Shown: positions 11,760 to 20,600 of the stretch, piece after piece | How positions within the stretch are numbered: position 1 is the first letter of the stretch | How the letters are laid out: each line of letters begins with the position of its first letter | NCBI GenBank assembly: GCA_963733765.1 | Contig: CAVTEI010000003.1 | Coordinates: forward strand, 2,170,001 to 2,234,000 | DNA from: DATKAS01 sp963733765 | GTDB taxonomy: Bacteria > Actinomycetota > Acidimicrobiia > Acidimicrobiales > DATKAS01 | DNA: 64,000 nt | Reading direction: 5' to 3' | The notes under the pieces: generated by a model | The model's input: the letters and a program-made list of their open reading frames with translations, nothing else | Told to the model about the DNA's origin: nothing | Databases searched by the model: none | Made by a program: the position numbers and the translations under genes

Positions 11760-12593
11760 GACGAGCAAATCGTCGAGCGTGAGATCGCGGAACTCTTGCG
11801 CCATACGCGCCCGCGACAGCGGAAGCGCATCCCATCGGTCGACGTGGACGACGTCGGGAGCGAATCCCGTGGTGCGAAAGCGCTGCAGGAGATCCTGATA
11901 CCGGAGCCGGTTCGTGTAGAAGCCGGAGTTCGCCATCCAGGGCGCTTCCCACACGCGATCGCTGAAGCGGAGGTTGTTGAGACCACCGTCGAGATGATCT
12001 TCGAGGTCGATCCGGTGGGACGAGACGCCAGTGGGCTTGAGGACACGACGCAGCTCGGCCAGCAGAGGGTTCATGTCGCGGACGCGTACATGCTCGAGCA
12101 CTGCCTGCGACCATGCGAAGTCGACGCTCGCCGTCGGCACCTCACGGAGCGAGGCGACGCCGTCGGTCAGGTAGCGCGCCTGGCACCGGCTGAGCAGCTC
12201 GTCGACTGAGCCCACGCCTCCGGTGTCGAGCTCGGGCGCCAGAGCTGCTCTCAGTGGTCCGTAGTCCGCAAGGTCGGCCGACGCGAACGGCGCGACGTCG
12301 ACGAGCCACGTCAGCGAGGCGCCCCGGGCCCGGGCCACCAACCCAGAGGACAGCGACTCGCCTGGACCGACCTCGAGGCAGGTGAAGCCCTCCCGCGGCG
12401 CCGAGCCCATCGTCCGGTCGAAGTGCTCGTCGAAGGTCGAGATGGCGTAGCGGGGCGAAAGCATCGGCCCGTGGTTGAACGCACCGAGGCGGTGGGCGAT
12501 GCTTCGGCCGCCCGGGACGTGCGTCAAGGTCACCTTCACGGGGATCTTCACGTACCAGGGCGCGGCTTGGCCCAAGCGTGTCAACGTGCTCAT
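11727..12593 (-). CDS. SAM-dependent methyltransferase, class I
   Basis: 288-residue protein starting at ATG 12593, four bases after the fcl stop, so it is cotranscribed with fcl. The SAM-binding loop is CLEVGPGESLSSGLV near residue 80, followed by WLVDVAPFAS, DFAWSQAVLEHVRVRD (motif II/post II) and LAELRRVLKPTGVSSHRIDL. The C-terminal part RYQDLLQRFRTTGF resembles other polysaccharide-cluster methyltransferases. Substrate unknown; a sugar O- or N-methyl group is the reasonable guess. Its stop lies inside the 3' end of the epimerase on the other strand. Confidence 0.78.
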   Translation of the reverse strand: MSTLTRLGQAAPWYVKIPVKVTLTHVPGGRSIAHRLGAFNHGPMLSPRYAISTFDEHFDRTMGSAPREGFTCLEVGPGESLSSGLVARARGASLTWLVDVAPFASADLADYGPLRAALAPELDTGGVGSVDELLSRCQARYLTDGVASLREVPTASVDFAWSQAVLEHVRVRDMNPLLAELRRVLKPTGVSSHRIDLEDHLDGGLNNLRFSDRVWEAPWMANSGFYTNRLRYQDLLQRFRTTGFAPDVVHVDRWDALPLSRARMAQEFRDLTLDDLLVSGFDVVLRPV

Positions 12594-12597
12594 GACG

Positions 12598-13563
12598 TCA
12601 GCTCCGCGCGGCGAGCTTGGCCTGCTGATGGTTCGCGAGGAACCAGGCGTACGTCGACTCGATGCCCTCCCGCAGCTCGATCGTCGCCTTCCAGCCGAGT
12701 GCGTTGATCCGGCTGACGTCGAGCAGCTTCCGTGGTGCGCCGTCCGGCTTGCTGGTGTCGAACACGAGCTCGGCCCCGGGGTGCACGACATCGCGCACCG
12801 ACTCCGCGAGCTCGCGGATGCTCAGATCGATGCCGGTACCCACGTTGATGTGTTGCACACCCTCGTAGTGGTCCATGAGGAAGGTGCACGCGTCGGCCAG
12901 GTCGTCGACGTGGAGCAGCTCGCGCTTCGGGTTGCCGGTGCCCCACACCTCGACCTCGCGGACACCTGCGAGCTTCGCGTCGTGGAACTTCCGCATGAGT
13001 GCGGGAAGCACGTGGCTGCTCTGCAGGTCGAAGTTGTCGTTCGGGCCGTAGAGGTTCGTTGGCATCGCCGAGATGAAGTTCGCCCCGTACTGGCTGCGGT
13101 AGGACTGGCAGAGCTTGATGCCCGCGATCTTGGCAATGGCGTATGGCTCGTTGGTCGGTTCGAGTGGACCGGTCAACAGCGCGTCCTCGGTCATCGGCTG
13201 GTCCGCGTCGCGCGGATAGATGCACGAGCTACCGAGGTAGAGCAGCTTCTCGACCCCCGACCGGTAGCTCGCTTCGACGACCGTGCCGTGGATCATCAGG
13301 TTGTCGTAGATGAACTCGGCCGGCCGTGTGCTGTTGGCCATGATGCCGCCCACCGTGCCCGCGACGAGGTAGACGAACTGAGGACGGTGATCGCGGAACC
13401 AGTGGTTCACGGCCGCCTGATCGCGTAGGTCGAGCTGTACGCGCGTCGCCGTGAGGACGTTGGTGAACCCGGAGGCTTGGAGCCGGCGGAGCACTGCGGC
13501 GCCGACCAACCCGCGATGGCCGGCGACGAAGATCGGTGCGTCCTTGGGCACAGAGACGTCCAC
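12598..13563 (-). CDS. fcl: GDP-L-fucose synthase
   Basis: Epimerase/reductase converting GDP-4-keto-6-deoxymannose to GDP-L-fucose. 321 residues from GTG 13563 with AGGAG upstream. Key features are IFVAGHRGLVGAAVLRRL (NADP loop), LVAGTVGGIMANSTRPAEF, YLGSSCIYPRDADQPMTEDA, EPYAIAKIAGIKLCQSY (catalytic YXXXK), MPTNLYGPNDNFD and HVDDLADACTFLM, all close to the family consensus. The partner GDP-mannose 4,6-dehydratase (gmd) is not in the window. It lies downstream of nadA and upstream of the methyltransferase on the minus strand. Confidence 0.93.
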   Translation of the reverse strand: MDVSVPKDAPIFVAGHRGLVGAAVLRRLQASGFTNVLTATRVQLDLRDQAAVNHWFRDHRPQFVYLVAGTVGGIMANSTRPAEFIYDNLMIHGTVVEASYRSGVEKLLYLGSSCIYPRDADQPMTEDALLTGPLEPTNEPYAIAKIAGIKLCQSYRSQYGANFISAMPTNLYGPNDNFDLQSSHVLPALMRKFHDAKLAGVREVEVWGTGNPKRELLHVDDLADACTFLMDHYEGVQHINVGTGIDLSIRELAESVRDVVHPGAELVFDTSKPDGAPRKLLDVSRINALGWKATIELREGIESTYAWFLANHQQAKLAARS

Positions 13564-13611
13564 GTCAGCCTTCTCCTGCTTCAGGTGATTGGTCAGCGTA
13601 CCGCCGGGACT

Positions 13612-14727
13612 TCAGGTGATCGCGAGCATGCGCTCGAGAGCAACCTTGGCAGCGTCGGCGGTCTCGGGGTCCACCGTGATCTGGTTGACGACCCGGCCGT
13701 TGACGAGGTTCTCGAGAACCCAGCAGAGGTGGGCGGCGTCGATGCGGAACATGGTCGAGCACGGACACACGAGTGGGTCGAGCGAGACGACTGTCTTGTC
13801 CGGTGTCTCCTCGTCGAGTCGCTGCACCAGGTGGATCTCGGTGGCGACGCCGATGACCGCGCCGGGCGGCGCGGCGTCGACGGCGCGGATGATGAAGTCG
13901 GTCGAGCCGACTTGGTCGGCCTTCTCGCAGACCTCGTAGCTGCACTCCGGGTGGGCGACGACGATGCCGTCGGGGTAGGTCTCGCGGAACGCGTCGATGT
14001 GCTCCGGCCGGAAGCGCTGATGCACCGAGCAGTGTCCGCGCCACAGGAGGAAGGTCGTCTCCTTGCATTCCGCCTCGGTGAGGCCACCCCGCTCGCGGTG
14101 GGGGTTCCAGACGCGCATGTCCTCGTGGGAGTAGCCCATCGCCAGGCCGGTGTTCCGACCGAGATGCTGATCGGGGAAGAACAACACCTTCGATCCGCCA
14201 GCGCCCCCGTCGTCACGCGGCCGGAATGCCCACTCGAGCACGGCCCGCGCGTTCGTGGATGTGCACACGGCGCCGCCGTGACGACCGACGAACGCCTTCA
14301 GCGCCGCCGAGGAGTTCATATAGGTGATCGGGACCAGCTGATCGATGTCGATCACACGCTCGAGCGCTTCCCAGGCCTCCTCCACCGAGTCGATGTCGGC
14401 CATGTCTGCCATCGAACAACCCGCATTCAGGTCCGGGAGGATGACCTTCTGATGGTCGGCCGTGAGGACGTCGGCCGACTCCGCCATGAAGTGGACTCCG
14501 CAGAAGACGATGAACTCGGCGTCGTCCTGCTGCTGCGCGAGCACCGACAGGCGGAACGAGTCGCCTCGTGCGTCGGCCCATCGCATCACTTCTTCGCGCT
14601 GGTAGTGGTGGCCGAGGATGAAGAGCCGGGTACCGAGGGCGGCCTTGGCCGCGCCGATCCGCGTCGCGAGATCGTCAGGGTCGGCGCCGGTGTACCCCTC
14701 CGGCAGGGGGGTCTGGATCCGCAACAT
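13612..14727 (-). CDS. nadA: Quinolinate synthase A
   Basis: [4Fe-4S] enzyme condensing iminoaspartate with dihydroxyacetone phosphate in NAD synthesis. 371 residues, the long actinobacterial form. LFILGHHYQREEV opens the first domain, FCGVHFMAESADVL follows, and the three cluster cysteines are visible in DLNAGCSMAD, AHPECSYEVCEKAD and PLVCPCSTMFRI. The ATG at 14727 has GGGGAGG upstream. nadB and nadC, usually adjacent, are absent. It is divergent from uvrC with a 172-base gap in which I see no further gene. Confidence 0.95.
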   Translation of the reverse strand: MLRIQTPLPEGYTGADPDDLATRIGAAKAALGTRLFILGHHYQREEVMRWADARGDSFRLSVLAQQQDDAEFIVFCGVHFMAESADVLTADHQKVILPDLNAGCSMADMADIDSVEEAWEALERVIDIDQLVPITYMNSSAALKAFVGRHGGAVCTSTNARAVLEWAFRPRDDGGAGGSKVLFFPDQHLGRNTGLAMGYSHEDMRVWNPHRERGGLTEAECKETTFLLWRGHCSVHQRFRPEHIDAFRETYPDGIVVAHPECSYEVCEKADQVGSTDFIIRAVDAAPPGAVIGVATEIHLVQRLDEETPDKTVVSLDPLVCPCSTMFRIDAAHLCWVLENLVNGRVVNQITVDPETADAAKVALERMLAIT

Positions 14728-14899
14728 CGCTGGGTTGTCCTCCCCTTGGGGGAAAGGCTCTGGTCGCGGCCGGTGGGGACAGCCTGGTCGCCCTCCACGG
14801 GGATGTCGGCCCCAGAGCTTGCATATGGCGCCGGAGACCAGGCCGGCGTGCGATCAAGTGTACGCAGTTGGCGCGACTTCGGGGCAGGCTGACAGGGCC

Positions 14900-16765
14900 A
14901 TGGTCGACCGTCCGCCTGCGGGCACGATCCCCGACGCCCCGGGGTCCTATCAGTTCAAGGACCGCGAGGGCCGCGTGATCTACGTGGGCAAGGCCGCGTC
15001 GCTGCGCAGTCGGGTAGGGAGCTACTTCCAAGACCCGCGGGGGCTCGCGCCGCGCACGGCTCAGATGGTTGCTGCCGCGGAGTCGGTCGAGTGGATCCAG
15101 GTGCGCAACGAGGTCGAAGCGCTCATGCTCGAGTTCAGCCTCATCAAGCAGCATCGGCCGCGGTTCAACGTCCGGCTGCGGGACGACAAGAGCTATCCGT
15201 TCCTGGCGGTCACGCTCGACGACGAGTGGCCGAGGGCGATGGTCATGCGCGGCCGCAAGCGAAAGGGCGTGCGGTACTTCGGCCCGTACGCACACGCGTA
15301 CGCGATCCGCGACACCCTCGACATGCTGCTGCGCACCTTCCCGATCCGCACGTGCAGCGACAGCAAGCTCAGCACGCACCAACGGCTCGGGCGGCCGTGC
15401 CTGCTCTTCCACATCGAGAAATGCAGCGGGCCGTGCGTGGGCGAGATCGACAAGGAGACCTACGACCGGTTGGTGAGCGAGCTCGTCGAGTTCCTCGACG
15501 GTGACACCGAGGGCGCTGTCCGTCGGCTCGAGCGGGACATGCGAGAAGCCGCGGAAGGATTGGAGTTCGAGCGGGCCGCCCGCCTCCGGGACCGGCTCAC
15601 CAGCGTCACGAAGGCAATCGAGCGCCAGCAGATGGTGGCCGATCGCAACGAAGACCTTGATGTCGTCGGCATCGCCGACGACGACCTCGAGGCGGCCGTC
15701 CAGGTCTTCTACGTGCGGCGGGGGAGAGTGGTCGGGCGCAAGGGCTTCGTCGTTGACAAGGTCGAGGACCTGACCCCGCCCGGCCTCGTCGCCCGCGTGC
15801 TCGAAGGTCTGTACGGCGAGGAGCCACCGCAGGGTGTGCCGAAGCAGGTGCTCGTCCCTGTCGCTCCCGATGAAACTGAGCTGTACGAGGAGTGGCTCAC
15901 CCTGATGCGAGGATCACGCGTCGCGGTACGGGTGCCGCAGCGCGGCGACAAGCGCGCGCTCCAGGAGACCGTGACGCGGAACGCGAAGGAGGAGTTCACA
16001 CGGCATCGGCTTCGCCGCGCCGCCGACCACAACAGCCGTGCCCGAGCGCTCAACGAGCTTCAGGACCACCTCGGGCTGCCCGAGGCTCCGTTGCGGATCG
16101 AGTGCTACGACATGAGCCACATCCAGGGAACCGACTACGTCGGGTCGATGGTGGTCATGGAGGACGGGCTCCCGAAGAAGTCCGACTACCGCCGGTTCAA
16201 GGTGAAGGGCGTTGCCGGCAACGATGACTTCGCGGCGATGGAGGAAGTCCTGACCCGCCGTCTGACCGCATATCTGGAGGACCGAGATCGTCCGACGACG
16301 GGTCGCCCAGGTCGGTTCTCCTATCCGCCTCAGCTGCTCGTCGTGGACGGCGGGAAGGGACAGCTCGGCGTCGCCGAACGCGTTGTCCACGAGCTCGGGC
16401 TGGAACACGAGATCCCAGTCGCGGCGCTCGCGAAGCGCTTCGAGGAGGTCTATGTCCCCGGGCGGAGCGACCCGATCACGATCCCCCGTCAGAGCGAGGC
16501 GCTCTACCTCCTGCAACGGCTGCGCGACGAGGCGCACCGCTTTGCGATCACCTTCCACCGCGAGCTGCGCGGCAAGCGAATGACGAAGAGCGTCCTCGAC
16601 GACATCCCGGGCCTCGGCCCGGCGCGGCGCAAGCGCCTCGTGAAGGAGCTGGGCGGCGTGGAGAACGTCAAGCGGGCCGAGCTCGAGACGCTCCGCGCAC
16701 TGCCGTGGCTTCCCAACGCGGTCGCCGACGCGGTGCACGCGAAGATCCACCAGCCCCGCTCGTGA
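14900..16765 (+). CDS. uvrC: Excinuclease ABC subunit C
   Basis: Dual-incision nuclease of nucleotide excision repair, 621 residues from ATG 14900. The N-terminal GIY-YIG domain shows PGSYQFKDREGRVIYVGKA with YFQDPRG. The UvrB-interacting coiled-coil helix lies around residues 200-240. The C-terminal RNase H-like nuclease has IECYDMSHIQGTDYVGSMVV and LVVDGGKGQL with catalytic aspartates, and the end carries the tandem helix-hairpin-helix IPGLGPARRKRLVKELG. Earlier in-frame starts would add residues that do not match the family. The stop overlaps the next gene's GTG. Confidence 0.97.
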   Translation: MVDRPPAGTIPDAPGSYQFKDREGRVIYVGKAASLRSRVGSYFQDPRGLAPRTAQMVAAAESVEWIQVRNEVEALMLEFSLIKQHRPRFNVRLRDDKSYPFLAVTLDDEWPRAMVMRGRKRKGVRYFGPYAHAYAIRDTLDMLLRTFPIRTCSDSKLSTHQRLGRPCLLFHIEKCSGPCVGEIDKETYDRLVSELVEFLDGDTEGAVRRLERDMREAAEGLEFERAARLRDRLTSVTKAIERQQMVADRNEDLDVVGIADDDLEAAVQVFYVRRGRVVGRKGFVVDKVEDLTPPGLVARVLEGLYGEEPPQGVPKQVLVPVAPDETELYEEWLTLMRGSRVAVRVPQRGDKRALQETVTRNAKEEFTRHRLRRAADHNSRARALNELQDHLGLPEAPLRIECYDMSHIQGTDYVGSMVVMEDGLPKKSDYRRFKVKGVAGNDDFAAMEEVLTRRLTAYLEDRDRPTTGRPGRFSYPPQLLVVDGGKGQLGVAERVVHELGLEHEIPVAALAKRFEEVYVPGRSDPITIPRQSEALYLLQRLRDEAHRFAITFHRELRGKRMTKSVLDDIPGLGPARRKRLVKELGGVENVKRAELETLRALPWLPNAVADAVHAKIHQPRS

Positions 16766-17496
16766 CAGAAGGCGACGGTCTCTGGGAGGTGCACGCCCGG
16801 TGGTGGCAAGACGGGTTCACTGACGGTGCCGACCCCGAGTACGAAGAGCAGATCCTTCCCCTGGCCGCGGAGCACTTGGCCGGGGCCCGTCGCGTGCTCG
16901 ACGTGGGGTGTGGCGAAGGACAGCTCAGCCGTCTCGCGGCCGGGCTGCCCGTCGAGCGCGTCGCCGGCATCGACCCGACGTGGGCTCAGCTCGAAGTGGC
17001 TCGCCGTCGCGGTGGAGCGGTGGGTTACGCGCGAGCGGCCGCCGCCGACCTGCCGTTTGTGTCCGGATCGTTCGACGCGGTGGTCGCATGCCTCGTCTTC
17101 GAGCACATCGACGACGTCGACCGCGCTCTCGCCGAAGTCGGACGCGTGCTGGCTGAAGGGGGACGCTTCCTGTTCTTCCTCAACCATCCGCTCTTGCAGA
17201 CCCCGAACAGCGGCTGGATCGACGACCAGATCCTCGACCCCCCGGAGCAGTACTGGCGCGTCGGCGAGTACCTCGTCGAGGACCGCACGATCGAAGAAGT
17301 CGAGAAGGACGTCTTCATTCCGTTCATCCACCGTCCGCTGAGTCGGTACGTGAACGCGATGGCGGCGGCCGGTCTCGTGGTCCACCGAATGGAGGAGCCG
17401 GCGCCGCCGACGGGCTTCCTCGCGCGCGCGGCGGAGTATGCGGCCGCGGCGACGATCCCGCGCCTGTTGTTCCTGCGCGCGGAGAAGGCGCGTTGA
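16762..17496 (+). CDS. SAM-dependent methyltransferase between uvrC and rapZ
   Basis: 244-residue class I methyltransferase starting at GTG 16762, overlapping the uvrC stop (GTGA). The SAM loop is VLDVGCGEGQLSRLA near residue 47, followed by VAGIDPTWAQLEVA, AAADLPFVSGSFDAVVACLV (motif II) and VLAEGGRFLFFLNHP. The later part (WIDDQILDPPEQYWRVGEY) resembles enzymes acting on small molecules. Substrate unknown. The gene lies between two genes that are normally adjacent in actinobacteria, so it is an insertion into the conserved uvrC-rapZ string, yet it overlaps uvrC and is probably cotranscribed. Confidence 0.82.
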   Translation: MTEGDGLWEVHARWWQDGFTDGADPEYEEQILPLAAEHLAGARRVLDVGCGEGQLSRLAAGLPVERVAGIDPTWAQLEVARRRGGAVGYARAAAADLPFVSGSFDAVVACLVFEHIDDVDRALAEVGRVLAEGGRFLFFLNHPLLQTPNSGWIDDQILDPPEQYWRVGEYLVEDRTIEEVEKDVFIPFIHRPLSRYVNAMAAAGLVVHRMEEPAPPTGFLARAAEYAAAATIPRLLFLRAEKAR

Positions 17497-17524
17497 CGCG
17501 AGAGGTCGTCGGTACCATCAAGAT

Positions 17525-18379
17525 GTGAGTGAGTTTCTCGTGGTCACGGGCTTGTCGGGGGCGGGTCGCTCCCAGGCCGCGGTGACGCTCGAGGATCTCG
17601 GCTGGTTCATCGTCGACAACCTGCCCGCCACCCTCATCCCGACGATCGCGGACCTCGCCGGCGCGCCGGGCTCGAGCATCGGCCGGGTGGCCCTCGTCGT
17701 GGGTCGTGGTCCGAACCCGGGCGACGTGCTGCCGGCGCTGGTGCAGCTGCGAGCCGGGGGACACCGGGTGCGCATCCTGTTCCTCGACGCGCCGACCGAC
17801 GTGCTCGTGCGCCGCTACAGCAGCAGCCGGCGGAGGCACCCCCTCGCCGACGAGGCCGGTGCGATGACCGACGCGATCGAGCGCGAGCGGCTCCTCTTCG
17901 AGCCCGTGAAGGCCGAGGCCGACCTCGTCGTCGATACCGGCGACCTGAACGTCAACCAGCTGCGCGACCGCTTGATGGCGCTTTTCGGTGCTGAGGTGCC
18001 GGCCCCCGGCATGCAGGCGAGCATCACGTCGTTCGGCTACAAGCACGGCCTCCCGCTCGACGCCGACATGGTCGTGGACTGCCGCTTCCTCCCGAACCCG
18101 TACTGGGACGAGAACCTTCGCCCCCGTTCGGGGCTCGACACCGAGGTGCGCACGTTCGTCATGCGGCAGGACGTGACGGCCGACTTCCTCGGTCAGCTCG
18201 ACGCGCTGCTCACGCTGCTGTTGCCCGCGTATGTGCGGGAGGGGAAGAGCTACTTCTCGCTGGCTTTCGGGTGCACGGGAGGTCAGCACCGATCCGTCGT
18301 CGTGGCCGAGGAGATCGCCCGCCGGCTCCGTCAGCACGGCTACCAGCCGGTGGTCGTACACCGCGACGTCGACAAGTAA
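17525..18379 (+). CDS. rapZ: RNase adapter protein RapZ (YvcJ family P-loop protein)
   Basis: Nucleotide-binding RNA-regulatory protein, 284 residues. GTG 17525 gives VSEFLVVTGLSGAGRSQAAV, where the Walker A reads GAGRS rather than GAGKS, as is common in actinobacteria. LEDLGWFIVDNLPATL, FLDAPTDVLVRRYSSSRRRH, SFGYKHGLPLDADMVVDCRF and FGCTGGQHRSVVVAE are family hallmarks. A TACCAT box at 17513-17518 lies six bases before the GTG, suggesting a leaderless transcript and supporting this start. yvcK and whiA, which usually follow, are absent; gap starts 60 bases later. Confidence 0.94.
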   Translation: MSEFLVVTGLSGAGRSQAAVTLEDLGWFIVDNLPATLIPTIADLAGAPGSSIGRVALVVGRGPNPGDVLPALVQLRAGGHRVRILFLDAPTDVLVRRYSSSRRRHPLADEAGAMTDAIERERLLFEPVKAEADLVVDTGDLNVNQLRDRLMALFGAEVPAPGMQASITSFGYKHGLPLDADMVVDCRFLPNPYWDENLRPRSGLDTEVRTFVMRQDVTADFLGQLDALLTLLLPAYVREGKSYFSLAFGCTGGQHRSVVVAEEIARRLRQHGYQPVVVHRDVDK

Positions 18380-18395
18380 CGTCGCCACCGGTGAC

Positions 18396-18416
18396 GAGAG
18401 GCCGGGCGGGCCTCTC
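18396..18416 (+). terminator. Intergenic hairpin between rapZ and gap
   Basis: Perfect 8-bp inverted repeat (GAGAGGCC and GGCCTCTC) around a five-base loop, lying between the rapZ stop and the gap ribosome site. There is no U-run, so it is not a classical Rho-independent terminator. It could act as a weak terminator or mRNA-processing hairpin separating rapZ from the glycolytic genes. Confidence 0.4.
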
Positions 18417-18439
18417 CCGACCGGGAGGACTTCCAGCAC

Positions 18440-19450
18440 ATGGCGATCCGCGTAGGGATCAACGGCTTCGGTCGGATCGGGCGCAGCTTCTTCCGCGCGG
18501 CCAAGGCATCCGGCGCGGACATCGACTTCGTCGCGCTCAACGACCTCGGGTCCGTCGACACGATGGCGCACCTCTTGAAGTTCGATTCGGTGATGGGCCG
18601 CCTGCCCGACGAGGTGCGCGTCGTCGACGACGGCATCTATGTCGCGGGCGATCTCCTGAAGGTGCTCGCGATCCGCGATCCGAAGGAGCTGCCGTGGGGT
18701 GACCTCGGCGTCGACGTCGTCGTCGAGTCGACCGGCTTCTTCACCGAGCGGAACACCGCTGCGGCCCACCTCGAAGGCGGCGCGCCGAGGGTCATCGTCT
18801 CCGCGCCGTGCGACGGGGCCGATGCCACGTTCGTCGTCGGCGTCAACGACGACACGTTCGATCCCTCCAAGCATTTCGTCGTGTCGAACGCCTCGTGCAC
18901 GACGAACTGCTTCGTTCCGATGGTGAAGGTGCTCGACGACACGTTCGGCGTCGAGCGCGGGCTCATGACAACGGTGCATGCCTACACCGGCGATCAGATG
19001 CTCGTCGACGGTCCCCACAAGGATCTCCGGCGGGCCCGCGCCGCGGCGATCAACATCACTCCGGCGTCCACGGGCGCCGCGCGGGCCACGGGGCTCGTGC
19101 TCGAGGCGATGAAGGGCAAGCTCGACGGCACGGCGCTCCGCGTGCCCGTCCCGGACGGCTCGATCACGGACTTCGTCGGCATCCTGCGTCGCGACGTCAC
19201 CGTCGACGAGGTGAACGAGGCCTACGCGAAGGCCGCCGCGTCGGGTCCCCTCGCCGGGAAGCTCGTCTACTCCGACGACCCCCTGGTGTCGTCCGACATC
19301 GTGGGCTCCCCGGCCTCGTGCACGTTCGACTCGGGACTCACGATGGCGATGGGCAACATGGTGAAGGTGCTCGGCTGGTACGACAACGAATGGGGCTACT
19401 CGAACCGGCTCGTCGACCTCGCGCTCATCATCGGCGCCGCCAACCAGTGA
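18440..19450 (+). CDS. gap: Glyceraldehyde-3-phosphate dehydrogenase, type I
   Basis: Phosphorylating, NAD-linked GAPDH of glycolysis, 336 residues. ATG 18440 begins MAIRVGINGFGRIGRSFFRA with the NAD loop. LNDLGSVDTMAHLLKFDS follows, then the active site SNASCTTNC with catalytic cysteine near residue 153, HAYTGDQMLVDGPHKDLRR, and WYDNEWGYSNRLVDLAL at the C-terminus. GGGAGGA lies upstream of the ATG. First gene of a gap-pgk-tpiA block with short spacers, so the three lower-glycolysis enzymes are likely coexpressed. Confidence 0.97.
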   Translation: MAIRVGINGFGRIGRSFFRAAKASGADIDFVALNDLGSVDTMAHLLKFDSVMGRLPDEVRVVDDGIYVAGDLLKVLAIRDPKELPWGDLGVDVVVESTGFFTERNTAAAHLEGGAPRVIVSAPCDGADATFVVGVNDDTFDPSKHFVVSNASCTTNCFVPMVKVLDDTFGVERGLMTTVHAYTGDQMLVDGPHKDLRRARAAAINITPASTGAARATGLVLEAMKGKLDGTALRVPVPDGSITDFVGILRRDVTVDEVNEAYAKAAASGPLAGKLVYSDDPLVSSDIVGSPASCTFDSGLTMAMGNMVKVLGWYDNEWGYSNRLVDLALIIGAANQ

Positions 19451-19484
19451 CACGCGGCGAACCAGTGACACCACACGCCATCCG

Positions 19485-20600
19485 GTGAAGCTCCCCCTTC
19501 TCGAAGATCTGCCCGACGTCGCCGGGCGGCGCGTCCTGTTGCGCGCCGACTTCAACGTGCCGCTCGAAGGCGGCGAGATCACCGACGATCTGCGCATCCG
19601 AGCCGCGCTCCCGACGATCGAGTGGCTCACCGGCCACGGCGCCACGGTCACCGCGTGCAGCCATCTCGGCCGGCCCAAGGGGAAGCCCGACGAGCGGTGG
19701 TCAATGGCACCGGTCCGCGCGCGACTCGCCGAGCTCGCCCCGGGCGTCGAGCTGCTCGAGAACCTGCGGTTCGACCCCGGGGAGGAAGCGGGTGATCCCG
19801 CCTTCGTGGAGCAGCTCGTGAAGGGGCAGGACCTCTACGTCGACGATGCGTTCGGCGCCGCTCATCGCGCGCACGCCTCGATCGTCGGCCCGCCGCGGAC
19901 GCTGCCCAGCGCGGCGGGGCGATTGTTGGCACGCGAGGTCGACGTGCTGCTCGGTGTCCGCGAGCACCCTCGTCGTCCGTTCGTCGCGGTGCTCGGTGGC
20001 GCGAAGGTCAGCGACAAGCTCGGTGTGATCGACGCGCTGCTGTCGGTCGTCGACGCGTTGGTCGTCGGGGGAGCGATGTGCTTCACGTTCCTCGCGGCGC
20101 GGGGCGCGGCGATCGGCGATTCGCTCTTCGAGCCCGATCAGGTCGACACGTGCCGCCGGCTGCTCGATAGGGGCAAGCCGATCCATCTGCCGTCCGACAT
20201 CGTGGCGCTGTCACCTGCCGGACAGGTCGCCACATACGGCACGAGGCTGCCGGATGGTTGGAGGGGGCTCGACATCGGGCCGGGCAGCGCCGCGGAGTTC
20301 GCCGACGTCATCGCCGACGCCAACACGGTGTTCTGGAACGGACCGATGGGTGTCTTCGAAGACGAGCGGTTCGCTTCGGGCACGCTCGCTGTCGCTCATG
20401 CTGTGGCCGACGCCCATGGGTTCACAGTGGTCGGCGGCGGCGACAGCGCGGCGGCGCTCGCCCAGTTCGGCCTCGCCGACCAAGTCGACCATCTGTCGAC
20501 CGGCGGCGGTGCGTCGCTCGAGCTGCTCGAGCTCGGTGACCTTCCCGGTCTGGCGGCGTTGCGGGAGGCTGCACTGCGTGAGGCCCCAAATGCCCGCTGA
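19485..20600 (+). CDS. pgk: Phosphoglycerate kinase
   Basis: ATP-generating glycolytic kinase, 371 residues, a little shorter than the usual ~390. GTG 19485 gives MKLPLLEDLPDVAGRRVLLR and ADFNVPLEGGEITDD. Substrate-binding SHLGRPKGKPDERWSM, LLENLRFDPGEE, YVDDAFGAAHRAHAS and the nucleotide-site VFWNGPMGVFEDERF and VVGGGDSAAALAQFG are all present. The final ~20 residues lack the extended tail of longer homologues. It is 34 bases after gap and overlaps tpiA by 11 bases. Confidence 0.96.
   Translation: MKLPLLEDLPDVAGRRVLLRADFNVPLEGGEITDDLRIRAALPTIEWLTGHGATVTACSHLGRPKGKPDERWSMAPVRARLAELAPGVELLENLRFDPGEEAGDPAFVEQLVKGQDLYVDDAFGAAHRAHASIVGPPRTLPSAAGRLLAREVDVLLGVREHPRRPFVAVLGGAKVSDKLGVIDALLSVVDALVVGGAMCFTFLAARGAAIGDSLFEPDQVDTCRRLLDRGKPIHLPSDIVALSPAGQVATYGTRLPDGWRGLDIGPGSAAEFADVIADANTVFWNGPMGVFEDERFASGTLAVAHAVADAHGFTVVGGGDSAAALAQFGLADQVDHLSTGGGASLELLELGDLPGLAALREAALREAPNAR

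Noticed and set aside
17324..19678. A 784-codon minus-strand open frame opposite rapZ and gap
   Set aside because: It has no recognisable motif and mirrors the third-position GC bias of genes with certain identity on the other strand.
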